Positions 38,002-46,298 of a DNA stretch of 64,000 nt are shown piece after piece (position 1 is the first letter of the stretch; every line of letters begins with the position of its first letter). Origin of the DNA: Bacteroidota bacterium. GTDB lineage: Bacteria; Bacteroidota; Bacteroidia; CAILMK01; JACPUW01. The position numbers and the translations under genes are program-made. The notes under the pieces were generated by a model. It was not told where the DNA came from and searched no databases. It saw only the letters and a list, made by a program, of their open reading frames with translations. The stretch spans positions 78,213 to 142,212 of the forward strand of contig JACPUW010000004.1 in assembly GCA_016192035.1 (NCBI GenBank), given 5' to 3'.

Positions 38002-38838
38002 ATGAGTAATAAAGCACAAATAGGGGAAGCGATAAAAACCGTAGTAAGCACCATGATGGATAGGGTAATGAACAATGTACTGTGTACGGATCCATTTATA
38101 AAGGAAAAACACCATTCGGCCAAGCCACTCTATGCCGCACTTGTTCCAGATGAAATATTTAAGGGAGCGCATTTTGAAAGAAGGTTCGTTACCCCATTTG
38201 GCAGCGTTTGGGAAAAACTAGCGCAAGTGGTTGCCAATGAAACCCATGGACATTGCATAGTGGGGCATAAAATTGATGGAGTTATTGGTAATGAGTGCCT
38301 AAGGCGGATTCAGGAAGTGTTGAATAGCCTTGAAACCAAAACCAAAGGAAAAGATAGGGTAAAGGCCAATTGGTCAAAGGAAATTAGCTACATACTAGCA
38401 GGTGGCGGCGAGCCCATTCCAGTAAGTGTTACCTGCGACTTATTCATTCACAATCAAGTAACCGGGAAAAAATACGCATTCGAGCTAAAAGGGCCATTGC
38501 CAAACAGTGACCAAACTAAGGTGAGTAAAGAAAAGATATTCAAACTATTGGCAATGAATCCCAAAAAAATTGACTTTGCTTTTTTTGCCCTTCCATACAA
38601 TCCCTATGGTAAAAAACCCGACTATTCCTGGCCATTCCCCATGAGATGGTTCAATATGAACGAGGACGAATGTGTGCTAATTGGCAATGAATTCTGGGAC
38701 TTAGTTGGTGGGGACGGCACATATAAGGCTTTTATTGCAGCGATAAATTCACTGGGCAAAGAATATAAGGAAAGAATATACAGGGAGTTCTTAGGGATGG
38801 AGCCTCCGCTAGGCATAAATGAAGGTTTACTTAAGTAG
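38002..38838 (+). CDS. Type II restriction endonuclease, TdeIII-like
   Basis: A 278-residue PD-(D/E)XK endonuclease. Catalytic residues read from the sequence: Asp146 in VTCDLFIHN and Glu161-x-Lys163 in YAFELKGP, followed by PNSDQTKVSKEKIFKLLAMNP and the FALPYNPYG segment. These last two stretches are those of the TdeIII family as I recall it, whose type member cuts GGNCC; the specificity here is not proven. The gene lies 6 bp before a cytosine-C5 methyltransferase, the standard arrangement of a type II restriction-modification pair. Base composition is visibly lower in GC than the flanking genes, as expected for a mobile RM unit. No Vsr or controller protein is present. Confidence 0.8.
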   Translation: MSNKAQIGEAIKTVVSTMMDRVMNNVLCTDPFIKEKHHSAKPLYAALVPDEIFKGAHFERRFVTPFGSVWEKLAQVVANETHGHCIVGHKIDGVIGNECLRRIQEVLNSLETKTKGKDRVKANWSKEISYILAGGGEPIPVSVTCDLFIHNQVTGKKYAFELKGPLPNSDQTKVSKEKIFKLLAMNPKKIDFAFFALPYNPYGKKPDYSWPFPMRWFNMNEDECVLIGNEFWDLVGGDGTYKAFIAAINSLGKEYKERIYREFLGMEPPLGINEGLLK

Positions 38839-38844
38839 GAAAAG

Positions 38845-40407
38845 ATGAAAAAAGTAAATTTCAGTTTTATAGATCTTTTTTCAGGCATTGGCGGATTTAG
38901 GCTGGCCATGGCCAACAATGGAGGAACATGCATACATTTTAGTGAAATACACCCAGATGCCATTCAGGCTTACTGTGATAACTCAAATGAGCCAAAAGAC
39001 AAGAACCTTGGTGACATTACCAAAATCCACAGTCTGCCCTGCCATAACCTTCTTACGGCGGGTGTTCCTTGCCAGAGTTGGTCTATTGCAGGCAGGAACC
39101 TGGGATTTGATGACGATAGAGGGCAACTATGGAACGACACTTTATACTTGCTTGACCAATCAAAGCCCGATGCCTTCATTTTCGAAAATGTAAAAGGTTT
39201 GGTAGATCCAAGAAATAGAAAAGCCTTGGCATTCATTCTTGACAGAATCAAGGATGCCGGGTATTTTGCCAAACATTATGTGCTTAATTCTTTTGATTAT
39301 GGCGTGCCTCAAAACAGGATCCGCGTATATATCGTTGGGTTCAGGAGTAAGAAATATGCAAACCTGTTTTGCCTTCCAAAACCCATTGAAAAAAAAGTAA
39401 CCCTGGCCCACATCCTCAGTGGTGTTAATGGAAATATACTGTCCCAGGAAAAACCGGTGCCCCAAGATCTGTTTGGCAACGCGGTTGCGCAGAAAACCAT
39501 GAGCTTATCCACGAGCAATGGCCTTAATGATTACTTTCTATTCAACGATATAAGAAACGGACACTCCACTATTCACTCTTGGGATATAATAGAAACTACC
39601 GACCGTCAAAAGGAAATATGCTATCTGCTACTCAAGAACAGGAGAAAAGGAACCTATGGATGCTTAGACGGAAACCCATTGTCGCTTAAACATTTTCAAG
39701 CTTTAGACCCATCAATCGATTTGGCTGATCTTGACGGTTTGGTTGGCTTGGAAATTTTTAAAGAAGTGCCCTACGCGTTTCAGATAAGCTCCCAACTTCC
39801 AGACAAATTGGACCAAAATGAACTGGCCCTTATAGATCAATGCAATGGAAACTTTTTGGTAGTGGATGAAATAAAAACCAAGCGGGTGCTTAAACTGAAG
39901 AAAGTCCCCATTGCCAAAACCCTGCAATCATTGGCAAGAAAAGGCGCCTTGTCATTGATTGAAACCAGGTATGACTTTAAAAACACCAAGATTAGCACGG
40001 GGCTCAAGGGGGTCAATAGAATTTTTCTTCCCAGTTCCAATATATTTCCAACCCTGGTAGCGAGTGACACAAACGATTTTGTAACCACACAAATAATTGA
40101 ATCAAAAAATGTTACGGAATATAAGAGCCGTTTTATCCGGGAAGTGTACAATAAGGAAAATTATAGGCGCATTACCAAGGAGGAAGCCTGTTTAATACAG
40201 GGTTTTCCCAAAGGTTACGCACTTCCCCAAAACCGGGCTAGATGGATGAAACTCATAGGAAACAGCGTATCTGTTCCGGTAATTGACGCTCTGGTGAAAG
40301 CCATTATTGAAACAGGAGTATTTGACCAATTGCCCGGCGAGGCAGGGACAGGCGCTCCTACCCTGGCCAGCTTACCCTCCCCCGCCCTTGCCTTTCCTGG
40401 GCCATAA
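38845..40407 (+). CDS. DNA (cytosine-5) methyltransferase of the RM system
   Basis: A 520-residue C5 methyltransferase protecting DNA from the adjacent endonuclease. Motifs in order: I FIDLFSGIGGFRLA (8-20), IV with catalytic Cys76 in GVPCQSW, VI ENV (114-116), VIII GVPQNRIRVY (Q156, R158, R160), then a long variable target-recognition region (~200-420), IX YRRITKEEACLIQGFP and X LIGNSVSVPVI (about 470-480). The last ~25 residues (from LPGEAG on) are Pro/Ala/Gly-rich and encoded by GC-rich DNA unlike the rest, suggesting read-through into host sequence at the island edge. Target site probably the same as the endonuclease. Confidence 0.93.
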   Translation: MKKVNFSFIDLFSGIGGFRLAMANNGGTCIHFSEIHPDAIQAYCDNSNEPKDKNLGDITKIHSLPCHNLLTAGVPCQSWSIAGRNLGFDDDRGQLWNDTLYLLDQSKPDAFIFENVKGLVDPRNRKALAFILDRIKDAGYFAKHYVLNSFDYGVPQNRIRVYIVGFRSKKYANLFCLPKPIEKKVTLAHILSGVNGNILSQEKPVPQDLFGNAVAQKTMSLSTSNGLNDYFLFNDIRNGHSTIHSWDIIETTDRQKEICYLLLKNRRKGTYGCLDGNPLSLKHFQALDPSIDLADLDGLVGLEIFKEVPYAFQISSQLPDKLDQNELALIDQCNGNFLVVDEIKTKRVLKLKKVPIAKTLQSLARKGALSLIETRYDFKNTKISTGLKGVNRIFLPSSNIFPTLVASDTNDFVTTQIIESKNVTEYKSRFIREVYNKENYRRITKEEACLIQGFPKGYALPQNRARWMKLIGNSVSVPVIDALVKAIIETGVFDQLPGEAGTGAPTLASLPSPALAFPGP

Positions 40408-40461
40408 TCCACATTCATGGGCCCATAAAACCGTAGATTTACCCTCGTGCTTTTGCCGCCT

Positions 40462-41883
40462 ATGCCCCAAATTAGGTACTGGTTTCTTCTCTGGCCCATA
40501 CTAGGGCTTTTGGCACTTAGGATATGGTCTGTGGGCCACCGGGAATATTCTGGCCGCGACGAGATTTCTAGCTACCTGGCCATTAGCGGTAGGGGCATGC
40601 AAGCGCACCACGCTATAAGTGAAAAATTGGGTGGTGATGGCGGCGAAATGTCCGTGGCCCAGTACAATGACCTGTTGTGGAAAATGGCCCCATTTGCCTG
40701 GGATGGCATTACTGAAAAGCTCAACTTTCAAGACAAGCACCCCCCACTGTATTTCTGGTTGGCCCACCTCTGGTGCCTGGTCTTTGGGTTTGGGGTTGGC
40801 AGTTTGCTGGCCATGCAGGTGCTGCTTGACACGGTATTGTTGGCCTTACTAGCCTTTAGCGCACGGCGGCAGGGCGTGTTTTGGGGATTTGGCATGGCGG
40901 CCATCGTGTTGTGCCACTCCTCGTTCAGCGAATCGGTGGTACTGGTTAGGCACTATCACCTACTGGCCATAATTGCGCTGGCATTCTGGCAGTTGGTATT
41001 GTCCGGGCCAAGCCCTGTTCGAAACCTGTCACTGGTAGCCGTAACGGCGTTGGGCCTTTACACCCATTATTTTTTCACCCTTCTGGCCCTGGGGGCAATG
41101 GGCGCATTGGCCGCCACCCATACACCCTTGTGGCAACATTGGCGCACGGGTGGGCTTGTGGCGGCAGGCGCCCTGGTTGCGGTGGTGGCCTATCCACCGG
41201 CATTTGAAGCCCTTTTTCAGGAAAGGCATTTCTCCCACCCCTCTGGCGGCATGGCGTTAAAATTTGCACTTTCTGGCCCCCTAAGACTATTGTTGCCCAC
41301 TACGGTACTAGAATTGGCCAAACCCTGGATGCTGGCCCCTGCCTGGCCACTGTGCCTGGCCGCCACGGCCTGGGCTTGGTATAAGGCAAGCCCCGGTGTG
41401 AGGGCAGCCCTCCTTTATGGCCTGCTGGTGTATGCCCAATGGTGCATCCTACTCATGCTGGGCAAGCTGCCCCTGCATACTTTTATTGGAAACCGGTATA
41501 TGGTGGGGGTGGCAGTAGTGTTTCTGCCGGCTGTGGTGGACTTGGCGCATGGGTACGCAAAATCCATGAATCGCCCCTGGGCGGTGCCCTGCCTCTGGGT
41601 TGCCATGGTGGTGGTGAGCTTTTACCAACACAGGCCCCTACCTGCCATAGATATAGGCGGCAAGGTGTATATGGCCCAGCCCATATGGCCCATGGCGGCC
41701 CTCCTGGCCGAGCGCATGGCCCCCGCCGATACCCTGGTAGCCCTGCCTATGGACCACCTGCGCTACTGGCAGTACGGCCAGCCCCTGGTGCTGCCCAGCT
41801 ATAAACTTCGCCTCCTGCCCCTGCGGGGCAATAAAAGGGTGGACCGGCACTTTTTGATGAAACAATGGGTGAGGGTGCATTAA
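40462..41883 (+). CDS. GT39-like integral membrane glycosyltransferase
   Basis: About 473 residues with some ten transmembrane segments. The first loop has SGRDEISSY with an Asp/Glu pair and HPPLYFWLAHLW, features of the GT39/ArnT/PMT-like (GT-C) superfamily that transfers sugars from polyprenyl-phosphate donors on the periplasmic side. A soluble C-terminal tail (…LLAERMAPADTLVALP…LRYW) is repeated as a stub 3.5 kb downstream. ATG 40462 is chosen over GTG 40447; TAGATTTA at 40434-40441 is a one-mismatch promoter element. Acceptor unknown; a role in modifying T9SS surface proteins or lipids is only a guess. Confidence 0.75.
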   Translation: MPQIRYWFLLWPILGLLALRIWSVGHREYSGRDEISSYLAISGRGMQAHHAISEKLGGDGGEMSVAQYNDLLWKMAPFAWDGITEKLNFQDKHPPLYFWLAHLWCLVFGFGVGSLLAMQVLLDTVLLALLAFSARRQGVFWGFGMAAIVLCHSSFSESVVLVRHYHLLAIIALAFWQLVLSGPSPVRNLSLVAVTALGLYTHYFFTLLALGAMGALAATHTPLWQHWRTGGLVAAGALVAVVAYPPAFEALFQERHFSHPSGGMALKFALSGPLRLLLPTTVLELAKPWMLAPAWPLCLAATAWAWYKASPGVRAALLYGLLVYAQWCILLMLGKLPLHTFIGNRYMVGVAVVFLPAVVDLAHGYAKSMNRPWAVPCLWVAMVVVSFYQHRPLPAIDIGGKVYMAQPIWPMAALLAERMAPADTLVALPMDHLRYWQYGQPLVLPSYKLRLLPLRGNKRVDRHFLMKQWVRVH

Positions 41884-42061
41884 GCCGATTCAATTGTTTA
41901 TTTGCCTGTTGGGATTTTTAAGAAATTATTTTCAAGTCGGTGTCACTTTTGCCCATTGGCGGGTTGTAACCTTGCTAAAAATCTACTAGAATGAAAACTC
42001 CTTGCTCCTTGCTCCTTGCTCCTAATCCTTTACCCTAGCCCCGCCTTGGTTAGGGGGCAAA
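41884..42061. other. Intergenic stretch with promoter stub and 7-base tandem repeat
   Basis: TAACCTTG at 41967-41974 (one mismatch from TAnnTTTG) precedes an ATG at 41991 whose frame ends after 15 codons. Three tandem copies of TTGCTCC follow at about 42002-42022. Together with the sorting-domain fragment just downstream this looks like the two ends of a T9SS gene whose middle has been lost. Confidence 0.45.
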
Positions 42062-42229
42062 AAGATTATTGATATTTTTAACATGACCGGAAAGATGCAG
42101 GAGATTGACCTTCAGGTGCACGGATCACAAGCCACGGTGGGCCTGGGCGGTTTGCCCAATGGGTGTTATTCCATAAAAGTAACCCTTGACAACGGCATGG
42201 CCCACGCCGATTATTTCATCAAGCTCTAA
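42062..42229 (+). pseudogene. Orphan T9SS type A sorting-domain fragment
   Basis: In the frame ending TAA at 42227 this reads KIIDIFNMTGKM … GLGGLPNGCYSIKV … HADYFIKL, the C-terminal half of a type A sorting domain (normal wording: IYNMTGK…L..G.Y.I.V..). No start codon or body belongs to it, so it is the tail of a deleted gene. The next gene starts 5 bases after its stop, as an operon partner would. Confidence 0.8.
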
Positions 42230-42233
42230 GGGC

Positions 42234-45125
42234 ATGAAAAAACCGATGCCCGGATACCGGCCGCCCCAACCCTTTTCTTGGCCCGCCATGCTATTCTTGG
42301 CGCTGGCTCCATACTGGGCGGCCATGGCCCAGACCGACAACGGCATCAACCTGGTGCTAAACCCCTCGTTTGAAACCAATACCGGCTGCAACGACTATAA
42401 TCATCCCGATCACAAGGGGAGCTATTTCAAATACTTGCCGCACTGGAGAAGCGCTGCATTGGGTGTCAATGCCCCTAGATACTGGAACTTCGATACCGTC
42501 TGCAACCTGATCCGCCCTTATTTCCCCAACTATAACCACCCCCGCACCGGCACCTCCTGCATCTTTCTTTCCCTTTTTTATCAGAACTATTCAAAATCGC
42601 TCACGGCAGAGTATCAAATTAAAACCTTTTTGAGGGGCGAGTTGGCCAAACCCCTGGTCAGGGGGCGGAAGTACTTCCTGTCGTTCCATGCGGTGCTGGA
42701 CCAGACCTGGCCTAGGGCAAAACTCGACTATGGCATCAACAGCCTGGGCTGCTATGTACATTCCAATGATTTCAGCTTTAATTCATCCCCGATTCACGGT
42801 ATGCCCGATTCTTTGATCGTCGAATACCCCCACCAGCTTAAGCCACAGGTGCGGTGCAGCCCCGACCGGTTTATCACCGACTCGGTCCACTACAGGGAAA
42901 TATCGGGGGTGTTTACCGCCAATGGCGGGGAGCGGTACATCACCGTGGGCAACTTTACGCCCAATGCCATAACAGAATACCGCCTGGTGCCCAAATCAGG
43001 CAACTGGGGCGAACCCCACTGCCTTATGGTGGTGGACGATTTTACCCTCATCCCTTATCCCGATTTGGGCCCCGATACCTGTTTGGCCGGTGGCGACACG
43101 CTTGTCCTGCGGGTGCCGGGCTACATCCATTTGCCCCCATCGGCCTTCACTTGGTCAACCGGCCACACCGGCGACAGCCTGGTGGTGGGCAAAACCGGCG
43201 TTTACTGGGTGGAATACTCGGAAGGGTACACCACCGTGCGCGATACCATACGGATACAAAAAACGGGCACGCCCATTGGCCTGCGAATGCTCAAGCGAAG
43301 GACAAGCGCCTGTGAAGACAGCCTGGCCCTCACCATGGACAGCACCAGGTTTTCCAATTTCAAATGGAGCACGGGCCATACCGGGCCACGGATCTTCGTG
43401 CGCCAAAAAGGCAACTATTCGGTAAGCTACCAAGGGGCAAACGGATGCCGGTACAAGAGCCAGACCACCGTGTCCTTTCCAAAACCCTGGGTAGAGGCCA
43501 TCGATTCGCAGTATTGCTTCCACAGATACGCCGAGCTTAAATGGCTCAAGATCAGGGACGGAAAATTTGATTACCTGGCCTGGCAAGACAACACCAGGAA
43601 CGGCAAGTTCAAGGACCGGGCCATAGGCGATAGCGCCGGGGCCAACCGGGCGACTGTTTGGGACACCATTTTGGTGGTGGCCCACCTGGACGGCTGTACC
43701 TATACCGATACACTGTTCAGCAGGGTGTTTCCCTGGGGGATTCCCAATTTCCAGGGCGACCAGATGATCTGTAACGAAAACCAAATATGGAATGTAAACG
43801 AACCCAGCCCCGGTAAGGTGGGTGCCCGCACCAAGGTGCTGTGGAGCACCGGCAGCACCGATTCCTTTATCAGGATAAACAGGGCCGATACCTACTGGGT
43901 GAGGACGGAAACGGCGAGAGGAGGATGCGTATATACCGATACGGCTTACCTGGGGTACAGCCCATTTAGCGTTAGGGACCGGTGGATATGCCGGGGCGAT
44001 ACGGTGAGCATGGACCTTAACCAGCTCCTGCCATTTGGCAAAGGTTTTGAAAACCCACCTGTTAAATGGACTTACAACGGTGAGCGGTTTGATTTTGATT
44101 GGTTCACCTCCACAAAGGCCACGCTCCGGGGCGCGGGCACCTATACCTATCTAACTCCCCTTATGAACATGGAACACGAGCCCCCGTATTCCTGCCTTGT
44201 TTATGATACGTTTGACGTTTTTTTCGACACCATCAAAAACGTGCTGCCCGCCGACACCACCATCTGTAACTCACCCAGGTACCGTTTGGTGCTCAGGGAA
44301 GTGTTTGACAGCGTGTCATGGGCGGGAAACCTGGACTTCAAAGACGCCGATGTGTGGGCTTATGCGCCCTTTGGCTCTTTCGCGGCCACGGCATACCGTA
44401 ACGGCTGCGTGGCCCATGATACCATGGCCATTATAGCCGATTCCCTGCTCTATGCCGTGGTTGGGCCCAAAAAGGTTTGCCCCGGCGGAACCACCCATCT
44501 CCGGCTTGCCGCCGACCCTGGCACACGTTGGGCGTGGGGAAACGACAGCCTATCGGTTCTTGCCGGCGCCGGCACACACGGATTTTATGTCTATAACAGT
44601 GCCTGCGGCGTGCATGATACCATAACCATTTCCCTTTTTGTGCTCGATACATTGATCGACCCATTTGGGCAGGATACCTTTTGCGCACTCGATTCCCCCA
44701 TGTTCTATGCCACGAGCAGTGGGGCCTGGTTTGAACTGGACGGCGATAGCGTAGGCCCCTCCATCAGGCTTGAAGACCAGGGATACTTTCATGTTACCCT
44801 TAATAACAAGTGCCACTCCCTGGAGCGGTTCCTGTTGGTAAACGATCGCTGTGCCGTACTGTCCGTACCCACGGCATTTAGCCCAAACGGCGATGGGCTC
44901 AATGACTATTTTGGGATGGTGGGGCTGGATTACATTTCTTTTTCGTGTAATATATATGCCCCTAATGGACAGCTGCTGGCTACCGGCACAAACCCCGAAT
45001 TGATATGGGACGGCAAGGTTAGGGATGACTATGCGCCCTTGGGCAATTACTTCTTTGTTGCCCGGATAGTGGCGGATAACGGAGAGGAAAGTGAACTGAG
45101 CGGTTGCATCAGCGTGGTGCGCTGA
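42234..45125 (+). CDS. T9SS surface protein with type B (gliding-associated) sorting domain
   Basis: About 963 residues. ATG 42234 gives a signal peptide (…MLFLALAPYWAAMAQ). The next ~250 residues, from INLVLNPSFE, resemble carbohydrate-binding-like jelly-roll domains that open many Bacteroidota surface proteins. Then several Ig/PKD-like Cys-containing modules (DLGPDTCLAGGDTLVLRVPG … FTWSTGHTGDSLVV … FKWSTGHTGPRIFV). The C-terminus AFSPNGDGLNDYFGM … WDGKVRDDYAPLGNYFFV is the type B (CHU_C-like) sorting domain. Likely secreted by T9SS and loosely held at the surface or released. It lies between a sorting-domain stub and a duplicated GT39 tail. Confidence 0.88.
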   Translation: MKKPMPGYRPPQPFSWPAMLFLALAPYWAAMAQTDNGINLVLNPSFETNTGCNDYNHPDHKGSYFKYLPHWRSAALGVNAPRYWNFDTVCNLIRPYFPNYNHPRTGTSCIFLSLFYQNYSKSLTAEYQIKTFLRGELAKPLVRGRKYFLSFHAVLDQTWPRAKLDYGINSLGCYVHSNDFSFNSSPIHGMPDSLIVEYPHQLKPQVRCSPDRFITDSVHYREISGVFTANGGERYITVGNFTPNAITEYRLVPKSGNWGEPHCLMVVDDFTLIPYPDLGPDTCLAGGDTLVLRVPGYIHLPPSAFTWSTGHTGDSLVVGKTGVYWVEYSEGYTTVRDTIRIQKTGTPIGLRMLKRRTSACEDSLALTMDSTRFSNFKWSTGHTGPRIFVRQKGNYSVSYQGANGCRYKSQTTVSFPKPWVEAIDSQYCFHRYAELKWLKIRDGKFDYLAWQDNTRNGKFKDRAIGDSAGANRATVWDTILVVAHLDGCTYTDTLFSRVFPWGIPNFQGDQMICNENQIWNVNEPSPGKVGARTKVLWSTGSTDSFIRINRADTYWVRTETARGGCVYTDTAYLGYSPFSVRDRWICRGDTVSMDLNQLLPFGKGFENPPVKWTYNGERFDFDWFTSTKATLRGAGTYTYLTPLMNMEHEPPYSCLVYDTFDVFFDTIKNVLPADTTICNSPRYRLVLREVFDSVSWAGNLDFKDADVWAYAPFGSFAATAYRNGCVAHDTMAIIADSLLYAVVGPKKVCPGGTTHLRLAADPGTRWAWGNDSLSVLAGAGTHGFYVYNSACGVHDTITISLFVLDTLIDPFGQDTFCALDSPMFYATSSGAWFELDGDSVGPSIRLEDQGYFHVTLNNKCHSLERFLLVNDRCAVLSVPTAFSPNGDGLNDYFGMVGLDYISFSCNIYAPNGQLLATGTNPELIWDGKVRDDYAPLGNYFFVARIVADNGEESELSGCISVVR

Positions 45126-45140
45126 CAATCACATAACGAT

Positions 45141-45383
45141 ATCCCTTTTTTCGAAGCCCAACAAGCACTTTTGCCCTTGGTGGTTGATACCGCCCTCCTG
45201 GCCGAGCGCATGGCCCCCGCCGATACCCTGGTAGCCCTGCCTATGGGCCACCTGCGCTACTGGCAGTACGGGCACCCCCTGGTGCTGCCCAAAACCGCCC
45301 TTAGGCAACTGCCCAAAAAGGCCAAGAAAAGGGTGAACAAGGACTTTTTGATGAAGCAATGGGTGAGGGTGCACCCTGAGTAG
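45141..45383 (+). pseudogene. Truncated duplicate of the GT39-like gene 3' end
   Basis: In the frame ending TAG at 45381-45383 the sequence reads ALLAERMAPADTLVALPM, then HLRYWQYG, LVLP, and DFLMKQWVRVHPE. It closely matches the last ~60 codons of the GT39-like gene (41698-41883); the first ~85 bases from 45192 are almost identical at nucleotide level and the rest is diverged. No 5' part is present. Weaker similarity continues back to about 45141, directly behind the T9SS gene stop. Confidence 0.8.
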
Positions 45384-45448
45384 GCGGCTGTGTGCCCCGC
45401 TAATTGCCCATAGGGCACCTCAAATCATAAAAAACCTATTTGGAAAAC
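45384..45448. other. Short spacer before the methyltransferase operator
   Basis: Nothing recognisable beyond an increasingly AT-rich run leading into the operator and promoter region. Together with the remnant before it and the operator after it, this makes up the 386-base gap between the T9SS gene and the methyltransferase. Confidence 0.3.
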
Positions 45449-45490
45449 TTCTAAATAATTTGTTTAGAACTATTCTAAATAATACGTTTG
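45449..45490 (+). promoter_or_regulatory. Methyltransferase promoter with palindromic operator
   Basis: TTG at 45460-45462, 20-base spacer, perfect TACGTTTG at 45483-45490. The spacer contains a perfect inverted repeat TTTAGAA-CTA-TTCTAAA (45463-45479), and a third half-site TTCTAAA lies at 45449-45455, forming a second inverted pair with the middle arm. A protein bound here would block RNA polymerase. The arms resemble operators of DtxR/MntR-type metal regulators, but this identity is a guess. Confidence 0.75.
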
Positions 45491-45511
45491 CGCCATGCAA
45501 TACGCACATTA

Positions 45512-46294
45512 ATGGAACATATAGACTTACGCAAGGCGCAGGGCCATTGGGTGCTGGCCAAAATGGGCAAGAAAGTGCTGCGGCCCGGAGGCAAGGAGCT
45601 TACCGAAAAACTAGTACAGGCGCTGGACATACAGGGCGACGATACTGTAGTGGAGTTTGCTCCAGGACTGGGGTTTACGGCCCAGATGGTGCTGGCGCGG
45701 CAGCCCAAAAAGTATGTGGGGGTAGATGCCAACGAGCAGGCGGTGGAACTACTGCAAAAAAAACTTGCCGGGCAGGGCAGGGAAATCCACCTGGGGAACG
45801 CTGCCGAAACTGGTTTACCAAGCAGATTGGCCACCAAGGTATATGGCGAAGCCATGCTCACCATGCACGCCGACCACCGCAAGGGTGAAATAGTGCGGGA
45901 GGCCTACCGCTTGCTGCAGCCTGGCGGCCTGTACGCCATACACGAACTGGGCCTTACTCCCGGCAACCTAAGTGATGAAAAGAAAGCGGAGGTGCAGCGC
46001 GACCTGGCGCAGGCCATACGCGTGAATGCCCGCCCACTCACTACCTCCGAATGGCGGCATGTGCTGGAAAAGGAAGGTTTTGTAGTGACCTACACCGCGA
46101 GCAATGCCATGCACCTACTGGAAGCCAAGCGGATGATAGACGACGAAGGGTTATGGCGTACCCTACGCATAGGCTGGAACATAGTGCGCAACCGCGCCGC
46201 GCTGCAAAGGGTGCTGGAAATGCATCGCGTGTTTAGAAAGCATGCGGCATGTATGAACGCGGTGGTGATGGTAGCCCGCAAACCCCTTGGCTAG
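45512..46294 (+). CDS. Class I SAM-dependent methyltransferase
   Basis: A 260-residue Rossmann methyltransferase. Motif I VVEFAPGLGFTAQ (about residues 43-55), acidic residue of motif II in YVGVDANEQA, and motif IV-VI region with LLQPGGLYAIHELGL. Closest in type to ubiquinone/menaquinone or small-molecule methyltransferases (Methyltransf_11-like); substrate unknown. The N-terminus (HIDLRKAQGHWVLAKMGKKVLRPGG) precedes the domain. ATG 45512 is chosen because the promoter element ends at 45490. Expression is probably tightly repressed by a factor binding the upstream palindrome, which suggests a stress- or metal-responsive function. Ends 4 bp from the convergent rhodanese gene. Confidence 0.85.
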   Translation: MEHIDLRKAQGHWVLAKMGKKVLRPGGKELTEKLVQALDIQGDDTVVEFAPGLGFTAQMVLARQPKKYVGVDANEQAVELLQKKLAGQGREIHLGNAAETGLPSRLATKVYGEAMLTMHADHRKGEIVREAYRLLQPGGLYAIHELGLTPGNLSDEKKAEVQRDLAQAIRVNARPLTTSEWRHVLEKEGFVVTYTASNAMHLLEAKRMIDDEGLWRTLRIGWNIVRNRAALQRVLEMHRVFRKHAACMNAVVMVARKPLG

Positions 46295-46298
46295 TGTA

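Noticed and set aside
43155..45128. Minus-strand frames of 209 and 192 codons opposite the T9SS type B gene
   Set aside because: GC-rich shadows; the plus strand has signal peptide, modules and sorting domain in one frame.
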